Origin: Mytilinidion resinicola | Lineage: Eukaryota; Ascomycota; Dothideomycetes; Mytilinidiales; Mytilinidiaceae | DNA length: 64,000 nucleotides | NCBI RefSeq assembly: GCF_010093595.1 | Contig: NW_022985448.1 | Span: 1,092,471-1,156,470, forward strand | Direction of reading: 5' to 3' | Part shown: one piece after another, positions 22,023-33,449 of the stretch | Position numbering within the stretch: the first letter of the stretch is position 1 | Layout: each line of letters begins with the position of its first letter | The notes under the pieces: generated by a model | Told to the model about the DNA's origin: nothing | The model's input: only the letters and a program-made list of their open reading frames with translations | Databases searched by the model: none | Position numbers and translations under genes: made by a program

Positions 22023-23875
22023 ATGTCGCTGCTTGATCTAGCGAACGAGTTGCTCCAATGCATATCAGAAAACCTAGAATTAGAGCGAGAGATTAACGCC
22101 TTTGCGCAAGCCAACCGTCGCCTGTACAGTCTATTAAACAGTTATCTCTACCGCTACAACGTACAGTGCTCCGCAAGCTCAGCGTTGGTGTGGACTGCAC
22201 AGTATGGACAAGAGGCGACGGCTCGGAGGCTGCTAGCGGAGGGAGCCAATATTGAAGCCACAGGCAAATACGATCGGACACCACTGGTATGGGCAGCAAA
22301 GGAAGGGCATGAGGGTATCGTAAAGCTGCTGCTCGACAAGGGCGCCGACGTTAACGCGCAGGGTGAACACTTCGGCAACGCACTCCAGGCGGCTTCAGAG
22401 GGAGGCCACGAGGCGATTGTGAAGCTGCTAGTCGACAAGGGCGCCAACATCAACGCGCAGGGTGGAGAGTACGGCAANNNNNNNNNNNNNNNNNNNNNNN
22501 NNNNNNNNNNNNNNNNNNNNNNNNNNNNNNNNNNNNNNNNNNNNNNNNNNNNNNNNNNNNNNNNNNNNNNNNNNNNNNNNNNNNNNNNNNNNNNNNNNNN
22601 NNNNNNNNNNNNNNNNNNNNNNNNNNNNNNNNNNNNNNNNNNNNNNNNNNNNNNNNNNNNNNNNNNNNNNNNNNNNNNNNNNNNNNNNNNNNNNNNNNNN
22701 NNNNNNNNNNNNNNNNNNNNNNNNNNNNNNNNNNNNNNNNNNNNNNNNNNNNNNNNNNNNNNNNNNNNNNNNNNNNNNNNNNNNNNNNNNNNNNNNNNNN
22801 NNNNNNNNNNNNNNNNNNNNNNNNNNNNNNNNNNNNNNNNNNNNNNNNNNNNNNNNNNNNNNNNNNNNNNNNNNNNNNNNNNNNNNNNNNNNNNNNNNNN
22901 NNNNNNNNNNNNNNNNNNNNNNNNNNNNNNNNNNNNNNNNNNNNNNNNNNNNNNNNNNNNNNNNNNNNNNNNNNNNNNNNNNNNNNNNNNNNNNNNNNNN
23001 NNNNNNNNNNNNNNNNNNNNNNNNNNNNNNNNNNNNNNNNNNNNNNNNNNNNNNNNNNNNNNNNNNNNNNNNNNNNNNNNNNNNNNNNNNNNNNNNNNNN
23101 NNNNNNNNNNNNNNNNNNNNNNNNNNNNNNNNNNNNNNNNNNNNNNNNNNNNNNNNNNNNNNNNNNNNNNNNNNNNNNNNNNNNNNNNNNNNNNNNNNNN
23201 NNNNNNNNNNNNNNNNNNNNNNNNNNNNNNNNNNNNNNNNNNNNNNNNNNNNNNNNNNNNNNNNNNNNNNNNNNNNNNNNNNNNNNNNNNNNNNNNNNNN
23301 NNCAGGCGGCTTCAGAGGGAGGCCACGAACAGGTGGTGAAGCTGCTACTAGAGAAAGGCGCCGACGTCAACGCGCAGGGAGGATACTACGGCAACGCACT
23401 CCAGGCAGCTTCAAAGAGAGGCCACGAACAGGTGGTGAAGCTGCTACTAGAGAAGGACGCCGACGTTAACGCGCAGGGTGGATACTACGGCAACGCCCTC
23501 CAGGCGGCTTCAGAGGGAGGCCACGAGGCGATTGTGAGGCTGCTGCTCGACAAGGGCGCCAACGTTAACGCGCAGGGTGGACACTACGGCAACGCACTCC
23601 AGGCGGCTTCATTAGGAGGCCACGAACAGGTGGTGAAACTGCTACTAGAGAAAGGCACCGACGTCAACGCGCAGGGTGGACACTTCGGCAACGCACTCCA
23701 GGCGGCTTCAAAGAGAGGCCACGAACAGGTGGTGAAGCTGCTGCTAGAGAAGGACGCCGACGTTAACGCGCAGGGTGGAGTCTACGGCAACGCACTCCAG
23801 GCGGCTTCATTGGGAGGCCACGAACAGGTGGTGAAACTGCTGCTAGAGAAAGGCGCCGACTTCGGGGCGCTTTAA
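22023..23875 (+). CDS. F-box/ankyrin-repeat protein (interrupted by assembly gap)
   Basis: The ATG at 22023 opens an F-box-like N-terminus (SLLDLANELLQCISENL, INAFAQANRRLYSLLNSYLY) followed by ankyrin repeats. Two to three repeats are visible before the gap and six after it, ending with GADFGAL and TAA. The repeat unit is 33 residues/99 bp (GHEQVVKLLLEK.ADVNAQGG.YGNALQAAS) and is nearly identical at the DNA level. Two variants alternate: EQVVKLLLEK and EAIVKLLxDK. F-box proteins recruit targets to SCF ubiquitin ligases and the ankyrin array would bind the target; that role is inferred. Frame across the 825-N gap is not kept, but gap sizes are estimates. The gene lies between long inverted arms and has no premature stops in the visible parts. 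Confidence 0.8.
22478..23302. other. Assembly gap (825 N) inside the ankyrin array
   Basis: The gap starts and ends within the same 99-bp repeat unit, so it very probably hides further near-identical repeats that could not be assembled. Confidence 0.95.
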
Positions 23876-24099
23876 CAATACAATTTCTACGAACGTAATT
23901 TGCTCTCCTATATGTTATTATTCTCTCTATTTCATAGAGGGCCGGGGATTAACATAACTATATGCACTGTTAATCTGCCACAGAGAAGCTTCGAGCATGC
24001 TCTAGAATCAAGGGGTGGTGAGATAGCTACTTCTAGAACTACTTACATGTCAACGAATCGCCACTTTAACATCGTTAAACTAATGGACTCCTCTAATAA

Positions 24100-25480
24100 C
24101 GCTAGCAGGGAGGATGGCCGAACCGCACCTGCCACACCCTTGTAAGGTGGCGAATCTACAAGAGGTGAGCTGGTTGGCGGGGAGTAAGTTCGATCGCAAG
24201 GCTGCGGGGCATACGTCGGCCCGAAGGCTTTGCATAGCCACAGGCGTGACAGCCACAGCTCCGATTTGTGGCTGGTAGCCGCCCTCTGTTAGATTACGTT
24301 ACGATTATGTGGCAGTTCTGTGCTAGCCAGAATAGGCAATCATCCCGATCAGAGGTACCAACTGGGATGGCGGCCCTGCATGAGGGGGAACACCAAACTC
24401 GTGATCCGGCCCGTATTGTCGTGCGGGCTGTTCCTTCCCACTCATCTTGTTCTCCTGAGCGAGCTAAGTATGAGGATCACGTCCGCTAGGAGCGCACGAC
24501 GTTGTCGTTGCAAGTGGACGCCTTTGAAAACATCGTCCACCGCGCAGCTCCAGAGGCAGAGTTTTCACGAGGCTTGGCGGCCTGCCACCACCATTCTCGA
24601 CAACAACAAAATTCGACAGCAGCAGCCAATTTCAACAAACAGAGGAACGATTTGAAAACCACCCGACATATTGTTATTCAGCACCCAACTGGAACCACAA
24701 GCTGGCGCCTGCATTTGCCAGTGGGAGCGGCAGGGAGGGTCCTCTTGTTGTCAGGAGGCAAGAGGGCACAAGCCTGGCGATGCGATAGGACACCTCTGTG
24801 CTTATCTAGATCCTTCTTTAAATCTGACGACGTTAATCCTCTTCGACGCCTTGTTCTTCCTATCAACATTGGTCGGCCAGGTGCAGTCCTTGGACCTGGA
24901 CGCGACGCTGGGGCAACCCTTGGACTGGACAGCGACATTGGGCGGCCAGGCGCAGGCCTTGGACATAGGGGGGACTAGGAAAAGGAGCTGGAACGGACAA
25001 TAATAACAAGAAGAGGAGGGCAAGTTTGGTTAGTAGATGGCGGAGGGTTGACAGCCGCCCGGCGTGGGGTTGTTATGGGCCTACATCTGCAAGACACGGT
25101 CGGCCTGTTGTCGCAAGAGCGTCACAGGTAACGCGAAGGGGCTGGCTAGCAGGCAACTGCTAGCTAGCCGTGAGGCGTGGTGTATAATAGCAGCGACAGT
25201 CAGCTCTAGGTCACTCGCCAGGCCTATTTGCACGGCCTGGTAGACGCCTAGTGGACTTATAATAGGCAAAGAGCTGCTAGGGCAGCCCTGCCATAGCAAC
25301 TTAAGGCGAATAGGGGCTTGGAGGCCATTACAACGGGAGGAGGATCAACACCTCGCTGGTGACACTGTCTATACAGCCCGAAAGGACGGATGCGCGTGTC
25401 GGTCTATTAGGGCAGTGGCAAGCTGCAAAAGATAGGCTTATGGAGCAAATCAGGTGCACATAGGCAGGGGGAGGCTTCGT
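24100..25480. repeat. Right inverted arm flanking the F-box/ankyrin gene
   Basis: Reverse-complement partner of 20360-21890; the nearly identical core is 24360-25106. The outer part (25107-25480) aligns with gaps to the left arm: CACCTCGCTGGTGACACTGT and the CGAAAGGACGGATGCGCGTG stretch are shared. The inner part (24100-24360) shares CTTGTAGATTC and the CCGCAGCCTTGCGAT stretch. No RIP bias. Confidence 0.8.
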
Positions 25481-25559
25481 CCACCGACCTCTGTGGAAGC
25501 AATGCTGAGTAAACGAGGCCAGCTGCTAAAAACTGTGGCAGGGAGTTGGGCAGGCAGCT

Positions 25560-26260
25560 CGGGCAAACCTGCGATGTATTGTATCTCTCGTAGCGCTGCA
25601 ATGCAAATGTATCCTGGAATAACCTAGCAAGGACGAAGGCCGTGGAATCGACTGACTGCGAATGTGGACCTAGAAGGGAAACAGCCCGATATTTCCTGTT
25701 CGAGTGCTCTAGATGGACAGAACAACGGAAGCCGCTGGTAGAGGCGGCAGGAACCCGGTGGGGTGACCTCTTATTCTTCCTGGGTGGAAGGACAGAATAG
25801 AAGACAGCAGAGGGAGAATACCTGGATGGGCCATCTAAATCTTGGAAGCCGGATATAGAGGTAGTTAACTAAACTATACAGTTTACCCTAGCCACCGGAC
25901 AACTCGAATAAATAGAACCTCCCTAAAACAACTACCTCTGGACGATGGCGAGCTGGCCGGCCGATATCCCGATGGCCAACACTTGAGAAATCGCTCTTAA
26001 TGAGGCCAGAATCTGGAGCAAAGCAGGTAGGTACGGATAATAGACAACAACGGAAATAATTAAGGTTAGAGTGGAAAGCCCAGCACTCAGGTTGAAATTG
26101 ATGTGAACTCTGATTTCTATGGGTGTCTAGCTCGTTGTTTATATACTAGGGGAAGGAGGGGGGCCAGCCCCGGGGGCATAACGTGGTATCTCTTCCTGAC
26201 GCGTTACTTGATTCATCCTGTTTCCTGATACAGTACTGATACCGTGCTGCAGCACTGCTG
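25560..26260 (+). mobile_element. LINE-type retrotransposon 3' fragment
   Basis: The frame near 25620-25799 reads ESTDCECGPRRETARYFLF, then ECSRWTEQRKPLVEAA and FFLGGR. This is the cysteine-rich C-terminal motif (C-x-C-x..-C) that follows RNase H in fungal non-LTR retrotransposons. The following sequence to about 26250 would be its 3' end; a further frame (KPDIEVVN..FTLATG) continues past a stop. Upstream reverse transcriptase is not found in this window, so it is a 5'-truncated copy, which is usual for LINEs. RIP is light here. Confidence 0.65.
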
Positions 26261-26749
26261 TTGCACTACCTGTTACTTCCTCCTGTATCAGCATGCTATC
26301 CTGATACGTTACTGCATATGAGTTGCTGACCCTAGGTTGTAGTGCTGCAACCCGAGTAACGCAATGCCCACCGTGCCGTAAAATTTGCGGGGTATATTGA
26401 CTTCAGACACCTTAGACTCTATGCATAACGTCCCCCACTGTTGGTAGAAAAACACTGTTTGTCGAGAAATAAGCGAGGTACCTATCCTCAAGCCCTTCAA
26501 TCTCCGTCCACACATCTTAATACTGCGCTAATACTCTTACATTTTGTGCTGTAGCTATTTCTACACACTTTAAAGTTGCTTTATCCAAAAATTACGCACA
26601 CTTTACAGCGTTCTTGCCCATCTTGCAAAAAGACTCGTTTCATGCTATAAACAAGAAACCCTTGTTATAAGACTTATTATAAACTCTACCCAGTTCGGAC
26701 TATATAAGTTACAGGGCTTAAGCGTTAGAATACTATTGCGATAGCAGGA
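26261..26749. other. Spacer at the composition boundary
   Basis: No gene seen. Near 26210-26320 the words CTGATAC and CTGTTAC recur in a short irregular array. From about 26500 the sequence turns sharply AT-rich. Confidence 0.4.
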
Positions 26750-26918
26750 AGCCATTAGGAGTCCCGCAGCTTCTAATGCACGCGGATTTGTGCAAGATCG
26801 CCACCCTGGTCGGTACTTTTAGCTAAAGCGGCTTCCGAATCTAGCTAGTATAAAATCCGAATCAGCTAAACTTAACACGGTATATGTAATTTACATACAT
26901 TAGCAAATTAGCGAAGGC

Positions 26919-27232
26919 ACGGCCGCTAGAAGGGCGCTTTACTAAATAAGTAATAGCGCTTTGCGGAGGGGATTATATAAGGTATAAAGAGTGGCGAAAT
27001 TATAAGCTGCGCTATATATACCTCTACCTATCTATTTTCTATATATTTTAAATTATTTATAACCCTTTAGCAGGAGCAGGTTAGCCGTCCTCCCTACTAG
27101 CTCGCCACTTATACTAGTTTAGAGTTAATAAAGCTACTAGTATACCTGTAGAGGTACCTTAAGTAATATACCTACTTAAATACTAGTATTACCACCTATA
27201 CTTTTAAAGCGTAAGTAATAAATTTCTATATT
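26919..27232. repeat. Left terminal inverted repeat of the 26.75-32.9 kb element
   Basis: It matches the reverse complement of about 32590-32905 with scattered transition differences and small indels. It contains the conserved words CAGGAGCAGGT and GTCCTCCCTACTAG. Confidence 0.7.
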
Positions 27233-27999
27233 ACCTAATAGGATAACAAAACTAGCCGCCTGTAAATTATGCCTTTATTACTCTTAATTTCTTTTATAAC
27301 CCTTCGCAAGTATTTTCTATCTATTTTATTCTAGGTGCTTAATAATATAGCTTAGTACTATAACAGATTTATAGTATAATAGCTGCGCCTGCTAAGGCTC
27401 TAGTAAGAGACTAGCATGCTACTAAAATCTCCTAAGTTATATTTATCCTATATACTATAGTATAGGAGGTAGGTAGATAGTTATATATAACCTGCAGCTA
27501 GTAAGTAGCTAAGGAGGAATTAAACTATAGGTTTTGTCCGGTTTTATATTAAATAAGGTGTTTAACTACTTTTTTAGTCTGCTCTCCCCTTTCTACTAAA
27601 ACTAATTAATTCTTCTATTTTAATTTTTAAACTGTATAGTATATAGAATAGTCTAGTAACTTATTTAAAAGTAGTATAAAGACACTTAGTTTTAATTTTT
27701 TATAATAAATAATAATAATAATTTAATATAGTCTCGAGCAGGCTAGATATAAAGGTTTTATTTAGACTTCTTTAGAACGGAGTAACTATCTACTAATAGC
27801 TAGAGCCGAGGCTAAATATTAGTTTTAGCTCTTTCTAAGCAGGTGTAGTTAATAAGTATAATCTAATATCTATTCTTATTTCTAAGTTATAAATAGGTAG
27901 TTATATATTACTAATATAGAGAGTAGACGCTTATAGTTAGAACCTTTCCTTATAATCCTTAATCTATAGTAGACACCGCTGTATCCTTTTATCTAAAAG

Positions 28000-29690
28000 C
28001 CTTTATAGAATTACGCCGCCCTTATTATTAATATACTGCTACTATATATAGACTCTATCTAGCGCGGCCTGCAGCGCCTTAGGCAGGCTAAGCTCGGAGC
28101 GCTTAACCTCGCTTAGCGCGTCCTTGCTATAGTTATTGAACAGATTTAAGATAAGGCGTATCTGCGCGATGTTAAGATTCTCCCTAATTTTATCACAACC
28201 GGTAGTGCTAAAAACAGCCCGGTGAATACTTGCTCGCAAGACGCTGCCCGTTTTTTCCTTATTTATAGCCGTAATACCTTCTATAGCTATATTTAGTATT
28301 AGTCTATATATTAAGTAGTTTTTAAATACTAGGGTAAGGACCTTCTAGAGTATTTAGAGCACCCGGCGGCACGCTTTTTTATACTTAGTTAAGTATTCTC
28401 GGTTATAGAGGGTTATTAGTAGGTAAAACCCGAAGGCAATAGCAATAACCCAGCCGGCGCGGGCCGTGTTCTAAGAGCTGTGCACCGGGTGGTCGACTTA
28501 GATGCCAGATTAGGCCGTAAATATCTTGCGATAGAAGGGCGGGTAGCCCTAGGCGATATAATATAGGTTGTTTTTTAATAGGCTATAGAATCTTAACTAG
28601 ATAGTATTATATAAGGGGAAGCCGCAGATGCTACCGATAATATATTTACTGTTGTTATTAGATATACCTTAGCAAAAAAAGCCTAAGACCGAACCACAGC
28701 GGATAGCAAAAGTGTTTTAATTAGGACTTAGAAGAAAGGGCTCGTTTAGTAGCCGGCCTAGAAAAGTAGTTGTTATGCAGCTATCTAGTATAATTACTAT
28801 TATTAAGCTTTCGGCGTCAACGCGTAGGTATCGCCTATCGCGTTTTAGGTATTAGGGTTATTCTACGGACCGGGCGCTGGTGCCCTATAAACTTTTAAAA
28901 AATTAAAGGATTTTTATATTATCTAAGCGATAAACTCTCTGTAATCCTATACTATTAGCCGCTAAGGATAATAACCTAGCGTGTAAGGGTATAATTAGAA
29001 GTTAACTATTAGGAAGGTTTTCCTATATAATTGCCTTATACTTATACTTTCGGTATAGAATACAGAGCGCTAAGTCGGATAGTAGCTTAAAAATAGAGTT
29101 AATTAGGAACTAATAGGCGGGGATTATAACAATTGCTATAATTACAGCAACTATATTCTAGTTAGTTATTTTTACAGGGTATAATTATGCGTAAGGCGGC
29201 GGAAATTATCTAATTAATAAGTCGCGATAGTATTAATAACCCCGAACTGCAACTTTCTTTAGTAGTGTTTATACTATTAAATAGAGTTAGAGTTAATAGG
29301 TAATAATATTAGCTAGGCAGTAATAGGTTATTATTCTAGATAAGGCTAAACTAGCCTATTCTAAACTATACTATTACCCTACTTGCTTACCTACCTTAGG
29401 AGCAGCGATTTATTCTACAATATCTTTAATACTACTAATCTATTACTATCCTGCTCTATTCCTTAGCCTGCTAATCCTCTATTCTATTAGTAGGATTTAG
29501 CCTATAAGTTCCTTAACAGTTATAATATATTAGAGTAGCTAATTAGTAAGTATTAGGTTTAGAAGGGCTACTTCTTTCCTAGCTAATAGTTTTAACAGCT
29601 ATTATTTTATAAAGCCTTTTTTATTAAAGCATTAACTATATAGGTTATAGGCTCTAAAAAATACCGTTTTCTACTTCAACAATTTCAGAT
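28000..29690 (-). pseudogene. Reverse-strand relic of unknown protein
   Basis: Reverse-strand reading gives long stretches broken mostly at TAG/TAA in place of Trp/Gln codons. An intact 65-residue stretch is at 28239-28042 (ASIHRAVFSTTGCDKIREN..). Other readable pieces include SICGFPLYNTI, GYPPFYRKIFTA and VDHPVHSS. I do not recognise the family. It lies inside the inverted-repeat element and could be its mobility gene or a passenger. Confidence 0.35.
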
Positions 29691-29739
29691 ACCTATTATA
29701 ATAGTACCTTTTTAGTCTTATACTTTTAAAATATATATA

Positions 29740-32620
29740 GGGGACCGTAAAATAGAAATCTTTTTTAGTTCCTTTAGTCGCTTTATAATTACCTAGTTAT
29801 ACCAACGCCTTTTTAAAAACCCTACGTACAACGTCCGCCTTTATACTGCCGCTTAGGAGGCAGACCTTAATAAGCTAGCGGAACTTCTTTATTAGCAATA
29901 CGTTAAGCTGGATAGCGCTAATAGAAAAGGGTAGACTATACTTTATTTTGCTTTTCGATCGGGGTTGTATAAAATTATTCACGAGCTACTTAAGGCCGAT
30001 GCATCGCCTAATCCGCCGTGTTTCCCTCTACCCTTTATAGCCGACTTTTTTTTTATTCTATTCTATTTTACCTAGATAGTTACCCTTTATTTAGTAGTAG
30101 TATAGATTATATTAAAACTTAGCATCTATAGCCTTTCCGCAGCGGATCTATATTTAGAAGGTGTTTTATTAGCTAGGCTTATAGCTATATCGCTCTTCTA
30201 TATCCTATCCTATGCTATAATAGGTAAATATTGTTTTTTTAGAGAAGCGGCAACCTTATTTAAAGGCAACTTAAAAGATATAGTTCTTATATTATTAGAT
30301 TATAGGTTCTAGCCGCAGTATAGGAATATATTATTACTATAGTATAATACTGTACGAAAGGGCTATACTAGTATATACTATAAGCTTATAGAAATAGGCT
30401 GGGATATTAATACGTGGTTTAAGGATATTAGCTTTTCTAAGGATCTGCAGCTTATAACAACTAGTCTTTTTTACGCATGCGCCGCCTTATATAAGAACCT
30501 TATGCTGTTCCTCCTTAGTATAGAAGTAAACCCGATACTCCGCGACTTATAGGGTAGGTTCTCCCTGCTTCTTACTTTAATAATAAAAGATTATAAAAAG
30601 CCTATCTCCTTAATTCTAGAGGCTTTGCTCTTAACTAGTGCTATACGCTACCTTAACTTAAATTACTTCCTAGACAACCGTTATTTAAGATTATTATTAT
30701 CCAGACAGGTATAGGGCTGGCCGCTAGGTATTGCTTATAGATAATATTAAGTGCGTGCTGTTAAGATACTACTTAAGGCAGGGGCAAATCCGAACTTTTA
30801 GACTATATTAAGGGTAACTGCCCTTTATATTACCTGCAATAATTATATTAATAACGGTGTGGTTTTTATAGTTAATTTACTTCTTAAGTATAAAGCCGAA
30901 GTTAATATAGTTACTTCCGACTAATAGACTGCCGCCGGTTGCTTATACAACGCTAGATACTTACTAGAAGCTCTTTTCTTACTTTTTAAAGCAGGTGCCT
31001 AAGTTAAGTATAGGGCCGGTAAGAACACCCTACTTTAGATTGCTGTATGTTATAATATCTTTAATAAACGCCTTATAGAACTACTGCTGCAGAGTTAAGC
31101 AAATACTAACGCAACGGGCGGCAAATTTAGGTCTGCTCTTCTGGCAGCCTTATATTAATTCAGGAGCATAGAAAGCTAATTAGTAGTGCTAAAGGTGGTT
31201 TTAAACCTTATATAATATAGTGCTAATATTAACTTAATACTAGATAGCTGTTATCCTCTAATTATAAAAGCAGCAACGCAAAACTAGGTATAGGTAGTAG
31301 AATTACTTCTTAAAAGCGGAGCCGTAATTCCGCCTCCCTAGAAGGTCGACCTTAGTAATACCGGTCCGACCTTTCGGCGCAGCATCCTCTGTGTGCCAGT
31401 TCTTAGTTACCTAAACCCCGGATAGTATAATATATTTAATGTTCTACTCCGGTATAAAGCGCCCCCGAACAGCAATACTAACTTTAATAATATATCTAGC
31501 TATTATAGTAAGATAATCCTTAGCTACGCTTGCAGTTCCTTTAAGCCGGAATATATAAAAACCGCACACCTGCTTTTTAACAGCGGAGCCGACCTAAACA
31601 GTATTAACACGCGCGGTTAGACGCCTATTTAATATATAGCTTACACCTTAAGTCTGGAATATATCTAAATACTACTAAATTATAGTGCCGGTTTATTTTA
31701 GTAAAATGCGCAGGTAGGGGCGCCGTAGTATTCTGTCTGCAAGGGTGTAGTTAAAAAGCGATAAAGTTAGACTAAGGAATAATTCCACTAGATATGCGGA
31801 CTAATTAAGGATAAGTAGGGCGTTAACTTAGTTTAGACCTGTAATAAAAGCGGTAAGAACTGTCTCTAGTATTTAGTCTAACTCGGCAACAAGATATATA
31901 TAATCTATAGGCCCGGTGCTCTAATTAGTAAGAGTAGGTCCCTAGCTATTAGCTTAATTAAGATGTTTCTAAGTTGTTATAGAAATACAGCGAGCCCTAG
32001 TTTACTGCTAAACAAAAATAATAACAGCCTTACAGCGTTTAATATCGCGGCGGGAATTAGTAATATAGCTATAATAGCTGTATTAGATAAGTTTATCTCC
32101 TGTATAGAGTGCGGCACTTTTATAGTTAAAAGTAAGCTACAGGATTTATCTATATTATTTACACCCGGGGAATTAGTTATTAAATCTAACCTTCTTATAT
32201 ATACTAATAATAAGGGACGGATAGTACTATATATTGCGGCGTTAAACGGCTGTATTTCTGCCTATTTTTTCCTCTTAGAGAACTAGTACAGCCCCGGAAT
32301 AGCAATTCTAAGCAAGTTTACCTAGTTGCCAGCAGACTGTGCTAAGGTAAACAGGCACTATAGAGTTGCTAAGTACTTACTAACTTTTAAAGGGGGCAAT
32401 ACTACTAGTAAAAATATAGTAAAGCGGAAAGTAGCTTTTTAGGAAGCCTATAGAGTTAAGACTAGAATTTATATTATAGAGGATTTAGTAAAAAAGGTTC
32501 TAGATAATTTCTCTCTAAAAAAGTATAATTAATAGTTTAACGTGTAGCTTAGTAGTCGGCGCAGCTTAGTAGTAGATTCTATAATATATTAATTAGCGGC
32601 TTACGCTTAAAGTATAAGGT
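29740..32620 (+). pseudogene. RIP-degraded ankyrin-repeat protein gene
   Basis: Forward-strand reading, ignoring RIP-type stops, gives an N-terminal segment like a degenerate F-box (LYQRLFKNPTYNVRLYTAA), then many ankyrin-like units: VKILLKAGANPNF, VNLLLKYKAEVNI, IELLLQS.ANTNATGG, VVELLLKSGAVIPPP, AHLLFNSGADLNSIN and AALNGCISAYFFLLEN. The longest unbroken part is 31963-32286. Stops fall at Trp/Gln positions. The repeats have diverged and are not near-identical like those of the intact gene at 22-24 kb. Confidence 0.65.
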
Positions 32621-32905
32621 AGCAATATAGATATTAGAATAAATATATTACTTAAGGTACCTCTACAGGGATATTAGCAGCGCTACTATTACTTAAACGT
32701 ATTATAGGTAGTGCACTAGCAGGGAGGACGGCCGACCTGCTCCTGCTAGAAGGTTGTAAATAATTTAAAATATATAGAGAATAGATAGGTAGAGGTATAT
32801 ATAGCGCAGCTTATAATTTCGCTACTTTTTATACCTTATATAATCCCCTCTGCAAAGCGCTATTACTTATTTAGTAGAGCGCCTTTTAAGCGGCCGTCCG
32901 ATTAA
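32590..32905. repeat. Right terminal inverted repeat of the 26.75-32.9 kb element
   Basis: Inverse partner of 26919-27232. CTAGCAGGGAGGACGGCCG and CCTGCTCCTGCTAG at about 32707-32751 correspond to the left-end copy and to the inner arms at 21860 and 24110. Confidence 0.7.
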
Positions 32906-33449
32906 TAAATAAGATAATTAACAGGCCTAATTTATTAGGTTTAAATTAAGTCTATAAAGTAGCTCTAGCTCCTAATATATTTTTGCTACCGGAACCTTCT
33001 ATAACACCTCTATAATATTTACTAGCTTGGTTTCTATTAGTGCTACTGTATTGCTTTTCGGTACTAATAGGCCGGCCTTTTCCTCTTCTATTCCGGGGGT
33101 TTTATGCTTACAACCTTATTTTCCCTTAGCTGTAGCGGCTTAATCTTTTGCCTTATACTTTGCTTGCGCCTTCTCTAGATCTTAATAGCTTATTACCTTC
33201 GCCTTTCCTAGGACTACTAATCTTATTAATCGACGAGCTTTAGCGTTATTTACCTGGAATAGGAAGCGGTTTTAATTCTGTAGAAGTGTGCACTCGGTAA
33301 AGGATATTTTAGCTGCGGTTACAATCTTCTATACGCGTTTTTGCAGGCGCTGCTTGCTTATCTTATTAAGTATATAAGTATCTTTCTCTATTAGGTTCTA
33401 CAGTAATATAAAAGCTTCTATTATCTTTAGTATTACTAGAGTTATTAGA

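Larger units (their letters stand above)
26750..32910. mobile_element. RIP-degraded element with inverted ends and ankyrin cargo
   Basis: The sequence 26919-27232 is matched in inverse orientation by about 32590-32905. Shared features are GGCCGC, AGGCGCTYTACTAAATAAGT, TACCTCTACCTATCTATT, CAGGAGCAGG, CGTCCTCCCTRCTAG and GTAGAGGTACCTTAAGTAAT. The left end from 26750 (CGCCACCCTGGTCGGTAC..) also resembles the inner ends of the arms around the intact F-box/ankyrin gene (near 21620-21890). Between the ends lie a forward ankyrin-type relic and a reverse-strand relic. Nearly all internal stops are TAG/TAA in place of Trp or Gln codons, typical of RIP. Confidence 0.65.
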
